Assembly (NCBI GenBank): GCA_035772405.1
Contig: JAYKKM010000308.1
Coordinates: 908,501 to 972,500 of the forward strand
Source: Chrysogorgia sp. JL179-B06
Lineage: Eukaryota > Cnidaria > Anthozoa > Scleralcyonacea > Chrysogorgiidae
Reading direction: 5' to 3'
DNA length: 64,000 nucleotides
Made by a program: the position numbers and the translations under genes. The notes under the pieces were generated by a model. That model saw nothing but the letters and a program-made list of their open reading frames with translations. It was not told the origin of the DNA and did no database searches. Shown in pieces: positions 11,448-22,308 of the stretch. The stretch's first letter is position 1. Every line of letters starts with the position of its first letter.

Positions 11448-12044
11448 CAATTGAATTATTATAGGTAGGAACAATGAGTGTTGTTAGACGCTTAGGGACG
11501 CGAATATATAATAAGCGTATTGTTCTAATTCCTCCCCCTATGTCAAAACAGTTGATTAATAATATGGGTAGGGACAATGAATTTGTGTTGCTGGGATTAA
11601 AGACGCTGGTTTATAATTAGCAATTGGGTCTACGATGTCAAAAGTTGATGTATTATACTTGTTGGGGATTAGCGGCCATTTTGTTTGTGTACTTTGGAGA
11701 TACGATTTTATAATGAGTTCTAACCTGTCTATTCAGTTGATGTATTAATTACGCGTAGGGATTAGCGGCCATTTTGGAGGGATTAGCCCCCGTGAAATAT
11801 ATATTTCCGTAGGGGTATATGTTTAAATACGTTTATTTCTAGATATTTAAGCATTTTTACATTTATTTAAACATATTTTTATGCTTTTTGACACTTTATT
11901 TTACACTTTTCACACAATTTAGTATATATTTTAATATACCCGTTAAACAATTTTGCTCGATAATATAAGTATCGTAGAGCGTGTTAATTAAATTCATACA
12001 TGTCAAAAACAGATGATAAATGGTTTTTAATAACATATACATGT
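11448..12044. other. Non-coding region with direct repeats (copy A)
   Basis: No gene. It holds repeats of a block starting ATGTCAAAACAG...GGGTAGG.ACAATGA (about 11,438, 11,538 and, partial, 11,633) and two copies of GGGATTAGCGGCCATTTTG (about 11,668 and 11,758). The same repeats occur in B (25,349-25,690). They may be regulatory or replication-related; this is inferred from conservation only. Confidence 0.45.
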
Positions 12045-12371
12045 TTAACGTAATAATTCTGGATTGGTACAACACATTGTGTACGAGTTTGCAAAGTAGA
12101 TGTGCTTGCCAACGAGATCTTCTTGATTTTCGTTTCGATGAATCACAGCAACAATAATTCCAGCTTGGACACCCATTCGGGTATTAAGATGCGATGTTAG
12201 CTTAAAATCTTTTAATATTATCCCGCGCCGGTTATCTAGCCAAATTTTATCTTCCTTCATAAAGTCAACCACATAAAAATCAGAGTCCTTGCACATTGTA
12301 TATAAAAATTCAGAGGTGTATAACTTAACGTTATCAAGTTTAATTTCGTTTATATCTATACTTGTTACCAT
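12045..12371 (-). CDS. Small protein of the 'GK-V-N' family, copy A of the 25,928 gene
   Basis: A 108-residue protein of unknown function. It differs from the B copy by a nine-codon deletion in the middle plus scattered substitutions, and it is open from ATG to stop. It keeps the family core near its end (EDLVGKHIYFANS) and the front motif EFLYTMCKDSDFYVVDF. It is third in a minus-strand row with 12,431-12,673 and 12,670-12,852, so the three may be expressed together. Conservation between copies of this frame, with substitutions, argues that it is a real gene. Confidence 0.65.
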   Translation of the reverse strand: MVTSIDINEIKLDNVKLYTSEFLYTMCKDSDFYVVDFMKEDKIWLDNRRGIILKDFKLTSHLNTRMGVQAGIIVAVIHRNENQEDLVGKHIYFANSYTMCCTNPELLR

Positions 12372-12430
12372 GATGAGTTTTGTCTAATAATAAAATGTTT
12401 TTGGGTAGAGATGTCTATATATACAAAGGA

Positions 12431-12673
12431 TTAATCTTTTACAATGAATATATATTGATTGGTAAGATACACACTTTTACCAATCTTATCGTGTTGGGAT
12501 GAATCGAATTCTATTTTAAAATAATTGTTATATTCATCGTTAAAAAAAAGTTCATACATCTGTGTCGGTTCGCCAGCGGGTTTGGGTATGGGTCTTGAAC
12601 CAATTAACTGTAGATTTCGTTCACGAGATAGAGCCCTCATAGATATTATATCTATAAATTTTGCTTGATTCAT
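12431..12673 (-). CDS. Small protein of the 'GK-V-N' family, copy A of the 26,328 gene
   Basis: 80 residues, intact, closely matching the 78-residue B copy with a two-residue difference near the middle. It shows the family pattern: a YELFF stretch, an aromatic strand (YFKIEFDSS), then KIGKSVYLTN. Its ATG overlaps the stop of the upstream frame by four bases (ATGA). Function unknown. Confidence 0.65.
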   Translation of the reverse strand: MNQAKFIDIISMRALSRERNLQLIGSRPIPKPAGEPTQMYELFFNDEYNNYFKIEFDSSQHDKIGKSVYLTNQYIFIVKD

Positions 12674-12945
12674 GGTTGATAGGGTGGAGGTTCATCGATT
12701 TGTACATTCACAAACTGTCCGATCAAATGTGTAAAATCGTCCGATGAGTAGGTATATATATATTTCTCACCCCATAAAAATAATATCTTATATAGTATTA
12801 TTTTGGGAAGTTCATTGTTGGGCAACATATCCATTTTACGACATTCAACCACTTGATATTCAATATGTGAAAAATACTTTGCTCAATCGGTAATTATTAC
12901 CAACAGAGGATTTTCTTTAGTACCCGCAATCATTTTGAAAGTGTT
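12670..12945 (-). pseudogene. Small 'GK-V-N' family protein, copy A of the 26,561 gene, with a nonsense codon
   Basis: The B copy is open up to 26,836. In A the matching codon (TTA in B) is TGA at about 12,890, so only the last 60 codons stay open. The remaining ATG (VDM/MDM position) still permits a 52-53-residue product ending in PPPYQP, which may be the true start in both copies. A TATA-like TATAAAAACAC lies upstream on the minus strand (about 12,980). Confidence 0.5.
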
Positions 12946-13115
12946 CTAAAAAAATATTACTTCTAACATGTGTTTTTATATCTTTCCCTACAACGTTTTA
13001 CCGATAAATATTTTAAGCAACGTACCCTAGCATTAAGTCAACAAAAAGATTAAAAAGATTTACATGTATTAGTAATCGTCGGGGAGGGTCTTATAATATT
13101 TATTTTATCATTCAA

Positions 13116-13200
13116 CCAATGAGAATACCCCGATTTTTTATTATGGAATTAAGTTCAACCAATCAGGTTACCCCATTTTTTTTACCTTGTTTTTTATAAG
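13116..13200 (+). promoter_or_regulatory. CCAAT-CCAAT-TATA promoter of the H3-mimic gene (copy A)
   Basis: CCAAT boxes at 13,116 and 13,159, each followed by an ACCCC run, then TATAAG at 13,195. The ATG at 13,236 is 36-41 bases after the TATA box and has a good start context (A at -3, G at +4). The arrangement is identical in B. Confidence 0.65.
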
Positions 13201-13235
13201 CGTTTGATTCTAAATTTTTTAGTCACAATATCATT

Positions 13236-14452
13236 ATGGCTCGTGTGAAGCAGACTCAGAAAAATATTGAAAGTGGAAAAACAATTGCTCGGATTGAAAG
13301 TAAAGGAAAAGATATTCCCAAAATGTTAAAACAACGACGTCTACAGCGACAAGAATATCGTAAAATGGGTCTGGATATTTCAGATGATGAACAATATACA
13401 TCATGCCGTCAAGAAATCAGAGGAAGAAAGAACGTCAAACATCGTACAACTAAAGACATTGCACAGTCGCAATTAAATTTCGCTGTACCGATAGCTCAAG
13501 CACAGTCCAGTCACATATACCCTCTACTCCCGCAAGCGAAGTATAACACGTCGCCACGGCAAGCAAAGATACCGTCTCTACCCCAGCAAGTAAATTCACC
13601 ATCTCAAGAACAGTCCAGTCACATATACCCTCTACTCCCGCAAGCGAAGTATAACACGTCGCCACCGCAAGCAAAGATACCGTCTCTACCCCAGCAAGTA
13701 AACCACCCACCACCTCTACTATCGCAAGAACAGTATAATATACCTCTTCAAACACCGCAAGCAAAGTATAATACATCTCCTATTCCACCGCAAAAGATTT
13801 CACCGCCACAGGTATACGAATTACCCGTTCAAGAAGATGAATTAGATGATTACATACACGAAATGCCCATTGATTTCTTTGGACAAATCCCTATTCCTTC
13901 TCCTGCGAATTTAATACGAATGTGTGATGAAATGGTACCCGTTCAAGGAACACATTTATTACAAATTGTTGATGAATTAGCAAACGCTCTTTCCCCAACA
14001 TTATCTCCTATTCCTCTTTCACCACCACCGCCACCACCGCCGCCACCTATGTCTACATCACCCCAACCATTATTTCCACTGTGTGAAGAAGAGGAGAAGA
14101 AGAAGAGGAAGACGATCGAGAAGTATTGAACGATCCTCCATTGAAGAAAAGATGTTTTAAACGTTCTTTAATTTATATGAAACGTGAAAAAAAGGCGATG
14201 AACATCATGAAGAAAAACGAATGACAATCTATTCGAATTATGATCAAGATATTATTTGTACACAGCGTGATAAATATCGTGAGTTAGAGGGTCTCTATAT
14301 TGAGAAAGTATATATAAATAAACAATATTTGCAATGGCGTTCTAAATAATTTACGAGCGATCTTATGGAAAAACGATATATAATGGATAATAATAAGGAA
14401 ATAAAAAGAAAGCATGATTTGAAAAAAAGAAAACCCAAATGTATAAAATGAT
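13236..14452 (+). pseudogene. Histone H3-tail-mimic, proline-rich protein, copy A (frameshifted late)
   Basis: The N terminus after Met is ARVKQTQK, then SGKTIARI, in register with the histone H3 tail (A1, R2, K4, Q5, T6, G13, K14). Residues about 85-190 are Pro/Gln-rich repeats: two copies of a 33-35-residue block containing QAKIPSLPQQVN, plus extra QAKYNTSP units. A conserved block follows (MPIDFFGQIPIPSPANLI). The frame is lost in the Glu-rich tract at about 14,090, ending at 14,129. The basic C-terminal part known from B continues in another frame to about 14,450, with one more stop near 14,345. Function unknown, probably nuclear. Confidence 0.7.
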
Positions 14453-14486
14453 ATTGTTGTAAATAAAAAATCAGTAATGTGAAATC

Positions 14487-14888
14487 ATGGAGGTGTGGAA
14501 TATTATGGTAAAAGAACTGGCACGTTTTGAAATAAAAATCAATAAAAATATGGAAAAAAGTGTGTGGAAATGTCTTGACGAACATGAGAATTTATTTAAA
14601 AATATTATTGGACATTTAAAAATTCCACGTGAACTTTTGGATATATATAATCGTATGGATAGACATGAAATTGGACAAATAATAGCATTTTTTGCTTTAA
14701 TCCTATGTTTTTTTAGATATAAAAACATTGATAATGAAGAATATTATATAAAATTGGTTGTATGTCAAACAATTTTAGATTTTAGAAATTCTCATCTTAA
14801 ATTCATTTTATTCCCCAATGACAAAAAACACACTTGGTTTTGGTTGTTGAATATATTCTTTGAATTTTTAAAATTAGTCTTCAATTAG
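14487..14888 (+). CDS. Conserved hypothetical protein, copy A of the 28,310 gene
   Basis: 133 residues. The first 110 match the B copy almost exactly; the ends differ after the shared LKFILFPNDKK because B has a short insertion. It has a hydrophobic stretch, IGQIIAFFALILCFF, at about residues 69-83 that could be a membrane segment or a buried helix. It is preceded by AT-rich sequence after the H3-mimic gene on the same strand. I do not recognise the family. Confidence 0.6.
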   Translation: MEVWNIMVKELARFEIKINKNMEKSVWKCLDEHENLFKNIIGHLKIPRELLDIYNRMDRHEIGQIIAFFALILCFFRYKNIDNEEYYIKLVVCQTILDFRNSHLKFILFPNDKKHTWFWLLNIFFEFLKLVFN

Positions 14889-14954
14889 TTTTCAATACTC
14901 TGTATTATAATGTCAGGATCTTCATAGTTAATATTATATGCTTCTATAATACTC

Positions 14955-16040
14955 TTAATAATAAAAGTAGATGATGTAGTATTGTAATGTAATCCTTACC
15001 CTTATAGTATAATTATATAATATATCCAAATGCGGAGGGTAAAATTGTAAACTAATGGGTCTATTATTTTGTATAATACTATTATTTTTAACTAGATCAG
15101 AAAATAAACTGACTTTAAACTTATAAGTTTTACTTGTCTTATAAAACAATTTAAACCAATAAGAGTAATTCTGACAATTTTTATAACAACAGGTAATAGG
15201 CGCGGGTTTCGTTATCATTAGCTTAACAATCTTATCGAGATTAAAATTATAAACCCCATCGTTACGAGTGTTAATTTTTGATATAGGGTTATGATGTTCG
15301 CAAAAGAAAATAAAACAACTTGCAAGTTGATAAACTATTTTCTCAAAATTATCTAAATTATGTAGATAATAAAAAGTAGCCTTCAAATAAAACGGATCTA
15401 CAACATATAAATAAATACAGCAATATCTAAATTCACGACTTAAACAACGATTAAGTCTATGTAATGTATTACAAAGATAAGACCCTCCATATCCTATGGC
15501 TTTAGAAATTGTAGTTTGATCATCATTAATAGTAATAGAAATAAAGTGGTAAATATCATTTCTAGGGTAATAACTTGTTTGAATTTCAATAAAAAAATTG
15601 TCGGAATGATTATCATTCAAATGAAAAATAGATTTAACTAATGTTTGAGCGGGTATTAATAGTAATTTATGATAACGCGAACATAGTTTTTCACCATAAA
15701 TATAATATTTTCGTTGTGTATGAACAACGGGTATTATATAGTGTTGTTTATCTGTTAAGATTCGCCAATCCTTGCATTCATCTTGGTTCATTTCAGTTTT
15801 CATTTTTTCAATATAGGCGTAGTCTCCATACCCCTGACCAATTTGTCTCGATTCAATTTCCATACATTCGATAATTCCCCCATAGTAATAGTCACATAGG
15901 TCACAGATGGCAAATAATAATCCAATGTATCGGTTACGAAAATGTTGTATATAATAAACAATTTTCAATATCGTCTTAATATTGATTTCGTTGGCTTGCT
16001 CATAGGTTCTTTTATCACCAATGTTTAACGACATTCTCAA
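14955..16040 (-). CDS. 361-residue element-specific protein with Cys motif, copy A
   Basis: A full-length open frame from MRMSLNIGDKR; the B copy is split by a homopolymer. It is paralogous to the 393-residue protein at 38,627-39,808: both have an N-terminal helix pattern (TILKIVYYIQHF / TILRVVLYFQYF), a DYYYGG / DYYRGK motif, then CFIFFCEHHNPI / CFIFYCREHNPI and a C-x(2-3)-YKNC motif (CCYKNC / CRYKNC). The paired Cys/His residues suggest metal binding. The frame loses similarity to B just before its end, where a 4-bp change shifts it. Function unknown. Confidence 0.65.
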   Translation of the reverse strand: MRMSLNIGDKRTYEQANEINIKTILKIVYYIQHFRNRYIGLLFAICDLCDYYYGGIIECMEIESRQIGQGYGDYAYIEKMKTEMNQDECKDWRILTDKQHYIIPVVHTQRKYYIYGEKLCSRYHKLLLIPAQTLVKSIFHLNDNHSDNFFIEIQTSYYPRNDIYHFISITINDDQTTISKAIGYGGSYLCNTLHRLNRCLSREFRYCCIYLYVVDPFYLKATFYYLHNLDNFEKIVYQLASCFIFFCEHHNPISKINTRNDGVYNFNLDKIVKLMITKPAPITCCYKNCQNYSYWFKLFYKTSKTYKFKVSLFSDLVKNNSIIQNNRPISLQFYPPHLDILYNYTIRVRITLQYYIIYFYY

Positions 16041-16224
16041 AAACGAATGATGGAACGCGTTTTTTAAAAAATCGACTTGTATATATACTATTTCTCATTC
16101 TTAAAATATATATTTCCACACGCAGAATTTAACACGAATTTTGATAAAAATTTGAAAAAGTACTATTGTAACTACAATGTATAATATATCAACTGATTTG
16201 ACGTGTGTGTGTTTTAGAACAAAA

Positions 16225-17388
16225 CAAGACGCCCGCTAGGCGTTAACTCGGGCTACTTATATTGCCTGCGGAGATGGGTATGCATTGGTGGCATGTATGC
16301 ATGTTAGACAGTTGGAATTAGAAAACCCGCTCACTTGTCTTATATTACAAAGGATAATTTTTAATGCATTGATTTCTGTAATCAGGCACTGTAGGCATTG
16401 TGCAGCGCTCGTTTAAAGTGGGAACTTTTAGAAGCAAGTTGGGCTAGAAATGAGGACGAAGAAAAATCAGGCGTCTACACGCAGGCTAACCCCCCCCCCC
16501 CCAATGCAGAACGCCTGACACGCAGACGAAATTTAATGTAAACAAACACGGCAATGCTATTTTTTCTAATATCTGTTCGATTGAAGGTCTTCATGTATCA
16601 AAATTTATATAAAAATCAACGGCAAGGTATACGAAACATATCTGTTACGAAATTACATCGGTTTAATGGACATAAAAGCATTAAATCATCGGGTAAACGA
16701 CGAATAGATCTTGAAGCCATGTCCTTTGATTTTTAATAAAGACGAGTCTCGCTTTAATCGCTTACGCATTTTCTCATATAACATCTGATCTTCTCATTTT
16801 AAGTAGACGAAACCTACATCGTTCGATTCGCCAGATTCAAGTGATTTCGATATAGAATTGATTTAAATCGGACAAAAAGACAACGTTTCATAATTAATAT
16901 TACGGAGTTTCACGGGGATAAATGTCAACACAACATAATATAATATGTCCCTGTCCTTCGGCTGTCCATTCCGTCTTCATGATTGATCTCTCATCTGTGT
17001 TTCTCTTATCTTGGAGAGAATCTTTGCAATGGTTTGAGGGTTTACAGGTCTCGGTAAACTTTTCCAACTGCGATTCATTGTCATTTGTCAATAAAGCGAA
17101 AGTTCGAACTCGCTTCAAATGTTCGCTTGCATTGCCTCGCAACAACTATAGTTGACGTTTCGTCCACGGTTCTGCGAGTTCTTTCTTAATCTCTCATCCG
17201 TGTTTCTCTCATCCAGTTATCCTGGAGAGAATCTTTGCATCGGTTTACAGGTCTCGTAAATGAGGCAAGGATGAAGACACTGGGTCGAGTTATTGCGCAA
17301 TTTTGCAAATTTGTGGAACCCCAGGAAAAATAACAAAAATAACGAAGCCTGTTTTAAGACTTGGTGCTACCACAGGTAGCCCAAGTAA
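16225..17388 (-). mobile_element. Non-autonomous Helentron/Helitron2-like element, copy 2
   Basis: Inserted in copy A between GAACAAA and TTAGGG; copy B has the empty site at about 30,066. It has the same ends as 4,830-5,791: GGTAGCCCAAGTAA at the right and a CGCCCGCTAGGCG hairpin at the left. The interior is about 85-90% alike by eye, with a C-run at about 16,491-16,502. No transposition gene. The empty site in B proves mobility after A and B diverged or shows that B derives from an uninterrupted relative. Confidence 0.6.
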
Positions 17389-17536
17389 TTAGGGTTCGTG
17401 TCTTTAATCCCACAACACACCATAGGATCAACTAATCCCCGAGTATTTGTTTAGAAGAAATCGCTAATTATGGATTCGCGTCTCTAATTCCTACAACACA
17501 CAATCATTGTACATGAGTATCACAAATCATCTGTAT

Positions 17537-17623
17537 GACATGAAAGCTTTAATCAACGAACTCTGATTGGTCAAACTAATCTACACACAGTAACGCATAG
17601 TAACGCGGGATGCAATTATAAAA
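17537..17623 (+). promoter_or_regulatory. Promoter of the nuclease-like gene (copy A), now separated from it
   Basis: The block TGACATGAAAGCTTTAAT continuing to an inverted CCAAT box (ATTGG, 17,566), then TATAAAA at 17,617. In B this promoter lies 55-60 bases before the ATG. In A the CACTA-like insertion at 17,670 puts 3.9 kb between promoter and gene. Confidence 0.6.
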
Positions 17624-17702
17624 CCCGATGTAGGTTCGAAAATAATTAATATCAGTCTGAGTGTAGGAGCACGGTGGTCAGATTGGGAATATTTTCTCCC
17701 AC

Positions 17703-17948
17703 TTGCGCGGGCGCGTATTGTCAGCGCTGTGTGCCATTAGAGTAAGCAAAAAATCAAAGATGGCGGACAATCGGAACACGGAAAACAACAGTGAGCAAAG
17801 TTCTAAATTAAATATAAGGTGCTTTTGGATGTCATCGGAGCGTGGCGAAAGGTTTTGGAATACTTTACTGACAGAGATGAAATTTTCTGTGGAGCGGGAG
17901 TGGATTAAGCTGTCAGAGGAGCAGAAAATAAGTCAGATTATGGCATGA
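17703..17948 (+). CDS. Possible small protein in the CACTA-like element
   Basis: An 81-codon frame just inside the left end. The more likely start is the second Met (17,760, MADNRNTENN). It contains charged residues and CFWMSSERGERFW but no known domain. It could be the first exon of a former transposon gene. Weak support: length and position only. Confidence 0.25.
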   Translation: MRGRVLSALCAIRVSKKSKMADNRNTENNSEQSSKLNIRCFWMSSERGERFWNTLLTEMKFSVEREWIKLSEEQKISQIMA

Positions 17949-18181
17949 AATAAAATATAAATGGATGTCATGGATCCCTTTACTCGAAGAAGTTGTGGGG
18001 AATAAACTCGAAATGGTTGGTCCCTGGCCTTGGTGGATTCATGTTTGAATGAGGTTGCGAAATCATTTCGCAAAAGCTGTGTCGTTCAAAGGCTACTGGT
18101 TTATTATTCCCTGGCAAGTGCCACTGAGTGGATACCTCAATTTCATACTTTTTCTTTTGTTTTGACTGCGAAATCAAGCAA

Positions 18182-18263
18182 AATATTTCGCCTGATTTGA
18201 GCGGTATTTGAACTCGCACCTTCAAGATACCAGTTCGCTCTCTACCTATTGAGCTATCAAACC
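18182..18263 (-). repeat. tRNA-derived SINE head
   Basis: On the minus strand this reads like a tRNA: TAGCTCAATAGGTAGAG is an A-box and GGTGCGAGTTCAAATACC is a B-box, at normal spacing. The body (about 18,180 down to 17,990) is non-tRNA sequence. The acceptor stem does not close properly and no 3' structure fits, so this is a SINE promoter and not a working tRNA gene. Confidence 0.65.
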
Positions 18264-18642
18264 GCATAGTGATTGGAGGCGTGTTTTATTCCATGTAAGT
18301 GCATGAGATATTCTTGTGACAACTTAACACTCATATCTCAACAGGTTGAGTGGTGAGCTGGTTTCCCAAAGGTTTCCCTTTTGAGTTCAATTATTTTTAT
18401 TGATTTAGCAGTGTAAGAAATCATGAAAATGTCCTTATGTTTCTCTGAGGATGATTCTGAAACAAGGAAGACATCTAGTTGTGAAAGGGATAATCTGATT
18501 CATGCTTTCACTAAGTGTGGTGGTCTTTTAGTATTTTACTCTGGCAAACACCAGATGGATGAATACATGAAACCGGGCTGGCAGGGTTATTGGGGTTGAC
18601 ACAATTGATTGTAGGATCTTAGGAGGGCTTTCCATTTACACG

Positions 18643-18790
18643 GTCAGACTGGTTAGTCCGGCAAAATGTACCTCTTGATTAGGCCCACATTTTCCTGGCA
18701 GACCAGCCGCACTCCTCAAACGTATCGTGTTCTATTTAGCAAAATATTGCTGGACAGACCGGTCTGACTGTGTAATTGGAAAGTCCTGTT
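18643..18790. mobile_element. Short MITE
   Basis: The ends pair as imperfect inverted repeats of about 33 bases (GGGCTTTCCATTTACACGG against the inverse of CTGTGTAATTGGAAAGTCC), with about 80 bases between. No coding capacity. Confidence 0.6.
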
Positions 18791-19164
18791 AGCTTTATAC
18801 TGTGAAACATGTATAAACTAAATTTGGGATCAATATTCGATTTACTTAATTATAAACAAAACCTAAATTTGTTTTAGATTTTTGTGATTTGCATGAGCTC
18901 AGTTAACTGGGCCAGCCCGATCCATGTACTCGTCCCCTTTTTTTTGGCTATAAAAGCTGGATTGTTTTTTAAGCACAAGAGAGACCAACTGAGACTGGCT
19001 TATTGATGAATGGGCTAAATGCTATTCCTTTGACCTATTTACGAAAAGACATGAGCCTTGATTATGTTATTTTGGCTAAAACTAGATAATTTTATTCAGC
19101 AAAAGGGAAGTGTTTGCAAGAATATTTGTTTATAGTCAGTTTTTATTCTTGTCTGACTAATGCA

Positions 19165-19186
19165 CCTACCAATGTTAAGCTCAAAA

Positions 19187-19217
<31 letters not shown>

Positions 19218-19345
19218 ATTGGGCATATGTGGGGCATTTGATTTTTCATGCAATTTGGCAATCAAATTCCCCACAGTCAGACAGTCAGATAGTCAAATGC
19301 CCCACATATGCCCAATACCCCTCTGGGGCTTAACATTGATTGGTG
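19165..19345. repeat. Foldback with poly-G tract
   Basis: The arms GGTATTGGGCATATGTGGGG (from about 19,216) and its inverse CCCCACATATGCCCAATACC (ending about 19,319) form a hairpin. They extend to GTTAAGC / GCTTAAC outside a run of about 29 G. The G-run length is probably unreliable in sequencing. Confidence 0.75.
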
Positions 19346-19679
19346 TATAATAGTACCCATAATAAATGTTTGCTAATAAAGCTATAATAGAAATAAAAGT
19401 TTTCATATGAAACCTGTGTTGTGGTTTGTTCCTTTAATGTTTACTATAACAGGGCCTATAAAAATCTAATTAAAATCAACACCTACATCTGTGAACCCCC
19501 TACAGTAGATGAGCATGGTCTGCTCATAAGGTAAAGTAAACACAATACAAAATATGTTTAAACAATACCAATATTGTATTACATACATACATACATTATG
19601 AAACTCACTCCCCGTCTACCGTACATCAAGCACTATGCTACACCACCTAGCATCTAACTCATAGACTATTCATCTTTCC

Positions 19680-20540
19680 AATAACTGTGTTCTTCCTTTC
19701 CTAGTTTCTAATATCCTAACCCACCCGTCAACTTTTGCAGTAGCACAATGAAGAACAATACTTTGTTGTGTCTGACCAAGCATTGCTTTGAAGTGAACAT
19801 ACTGCTTCTTTAATTGTGCCAAATAGTGTTCTTGCTCTGCTATCTTCCAGTAGTTTACCTATCATAGAAATATAATAAAATTAGGGCTATCAATGAAATA
19901 TTGATTAACACATACAAGTATTTATTTTACAATTCCATAACTTTAAAAAATATTCCAAGCAAGGTATATCATACACATGTTTTAACTTCATAAGAAACTT
20001 GGCGTGGGTTTCAAAGTCATTAGATATCGATATAAATTATATCCAGTATTATACCATACAACACTTCCAGCCCGTCTTTATTCCTTGTTCGTAAAACCCT
20101 TAACCAAATTGTACAAAAGTATATGTTTGGAATCTATAAACCGCTTAACTTACTTGCATCAATCTCCTGTCGAGTAATTTCTTTCTCTCGATCTTTCTAA
20201 ATACAGCAAACATCTCAGATTTCTCCTCATACTCAGCTTTCAGTTGCTCAGCAGTTTTGTCGGACTTCCTCTTTAAATTATGTAGCTTTTACAAGCGAAT
20301 ACTTCCAAAAGGCATGACATTTCCTCGCTCAGTCACACTTTCCACTGTGCTTATTTTCCTTGCATCACGTCCGATTAAATTCATACAATTTTCGCTTTCT
20401 AAGGATGCAAAATTTCGAAGAGAATACTGATCTCAATGGCTTGGCAAAGAAGGCAATTCAAGATGGCGGACAGATAAATAGTATGAATCAAAACATGGGT
20501 TTATACGGCGAATACTTACACTTTCTGAGAACACTTACAC
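19680..20540 (-). pseudogene. Two-exon coiled-coil-like gene fragment inside the CACTA-like element
   Basis: On the minus strand one exon (about 20,290 to 20,157) reads as a charged helix (KTAEQLKAEYEEKSEMFAVF, then KLLDRRLMQ) and ends at a GTAAGT donor. The next exon starts after TTTCTATGATAG at about 19,861 and continues in the same phase (NYWKIAEQEHYLAQLKKQY) to a stop near 19,675. An in-frame TAA at about 20,292 separates an upstream segment (GRDARKISTVESV). It could be a captured host gene or a transposon gene. I do not recognise the family. Confidence 0.4.
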
Positions 20541-21087
20541 TTTTAACTTCATAAGAAACTTGGCGTGGGTTTCAAAGTCATTAGATATCGATATAAATTA
20601 TATCCAGTATTATACCATACAACACTTCCAGCCCGTCTTTATTCCTTGTTCGTAAAACCCTTAACCAAATTGTACAAAAGTATATGTTTGGAATCTATAA
20701 ACCGCTTAACTTACTTGCATCAATCTCCTGTCGAGTAATTGCTTTCTCTCGATCTTTCTAAATACAGCAAACATCTCAGATTTCTCCTCATACTCAGCTT
20801 TCAGTTGCTCAGCAGTTTTGTCGGACTTCCTCTTTAAATTATGTAGCTTTTACAAGCGAATACTTCCAAAAGGCATGACATTTCCTCGCTCAGTCACACT
20901 TTCCACTGTGCTTATTTTCCTTGCATCACGTCCGATTAAATTCATACAATTTTCGCTTTCTAAGGATGCAAAATTTCGAAGAGAATACTGATCTCAATGG
21001 CTTGGCAAAGAAGGCAATTCAAGATGGCGGACAGATAAATAGTATGAACCAAAACATGGGTTTATACGGCGAATACTTACACTTTCT
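19982..21087. repeat. 561-bp tandem duplication
   Basis: The segments starting at 19,982 and 20,543 are nearly identical over about 545 bases (only a few substitutions seen), with a period of 561. The duplication copies the first exon of the gene fragment above together with its donor site. Confidence 0.85.
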
Positions 21088-21628
21088 GATCGTTTTCCAC
21101 TCCAATGGTTGAAGCCATGAACCTAAACTTTATTTTAAGTTTGGCAAAATTTTGTTTACCAAATTCATGACGTTGCAAAAAACAAATTTCCCCCAGGAAG
21201 GGTACTCTGACGCATATTTCGTCTTCAAACTCGAATACAATAAAAATAAAGGCAAAAGTTCCAAATTTAAAATAAGTTTTCTGCTACAGTGTACTCAAAA
21301 ATGCCAGGAACAAAGAATTAGAGGACACACAGAGCTCGTATAAACCCCACTTTGCCTAAAAAGTAGGGGTATAAAAACCTTTCTTAGATGCAAAATGCAT
21401 CCCCTGGGGTACTACCCTACTGATTTTTGTCAGAGAGGAAGAATGAGCCTACTCATTTATGGGGGACTAAGTCGGACAATGCGTGCATAATTTATTTAAA
21501 TCATTGTGCACTTTTGCATAACTTTCACTACGGCGGCCATTACAGAAATCGGCCACTTGAAATAAGACACCTCATAAATCCCATATGGGAGAAAATCACG
21601 CAAATCTGACCACCGTGGAGAGAGGGAG

Positions 21629-22308
21629 ATGGCAAAAATATTTGAGAAGAAGAGCAGCGAAATTAAAGAAGCAGATGACTACATCCCGTTAGAGACAACT
21701 GAGAATCAACAGGAAAATCTGAAGAGACGACTATCGAGGAGTTGTATATGGGTAAATATAATTGTGCATTAAACAAATGTAAAGAAGAAATATCCCAAGA
21801 ACGACAAAAATAATTTTTATCCCATATCACACATATAATGGATTGTGAATGTTTCCAGTTTAAGGGAGAGAGACCCAGTTATCGTGAAGTAACTCTTCTC
21901 GAACTTCAAACGAAGAAGTATTTTATTTATCATTGTTATGATGGCAAGTTAAAACCCTACAAAGAACTAACTCGAGGGGAACGTTCTACCGTCTACTATG
22001 AATATCGATGTCATGGTTTAGACTATTTATCTGAAAAAAAATCAAGAGATTATTTTAGTCAAAGTGAACTTATAAATAGATTAAGTTATTTATTTCGTAA
22101 TGTTTTTTCCCCGAATTATATTATCGGGTATAAAGGTGGTGATAAAGAATCTTCTTTAGTTAAAACACTTCAAGAAAAAACTATTTTACATTGTGTTAAT
22201 CTTGAATATTTTGGAATTGAGAAGTACGATTATTTACTTTCGTTTTATAATCTTAAACCAAGAAATTGTTGGTATCATATATTGAATGTATTTTCCTTTT
22301 ATTTTTAG
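21629..22308 (+). pseudogene. Nuclease-like gene, copy A (frameshifted, C terminus deleted)
   Basis: The ATG at 21,629 matches the B start at 30,359, but the early frame runs out and the conserved part resumes at 21,838 (MDCECFQF). Identity with B is high through the GYKGGDKESSLVKTLQEK block. A deletion of about 210 bp, relative to B 30,995-31,205, removes the C-terminal Cys/His region and joins the frame to downstream sequence. It is cut off from its promoter by the CACTA-like insertion. Not functional. Confidence 0.65.

Larger units (their letters stand above)
17670..21617. mobile_element. CACTA/EnSpm-like DNA transposon (3.95 kb)
   Basis: It begins CACGGTGGTCAGATT and ends with the exact inverse, AATCTGACCACCGTG, with partial pairing further in. 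The flanks carry a 3-bp duplication, GAG (17,667-17,669 and 21,618-21,620). Removing one copy gives a site of the same length as copy B at 30,343. Ends starting CAC and 3-bp duplications fit the CACTA/EnSpm superfamily. I see no transposase. The cargo is a SINE head, a MITE, a foldback and a split coding region with a 561-bp tandem duplication. Confidence 0.6.

Noticed and set aside
13450..13776. Minus-strand frame rich in LLAGVETVSLLA repeats (also 27,327-27,620)
   Set aside because: It is the antisense shadow of the Pro/Gln repeats of the H3-mimic gene.
18182..18263. A working tRNA gene
   Set aside because: The A- and B-boxes are present but the acceptor stem and 3' end do not close, so it is a SINE head.
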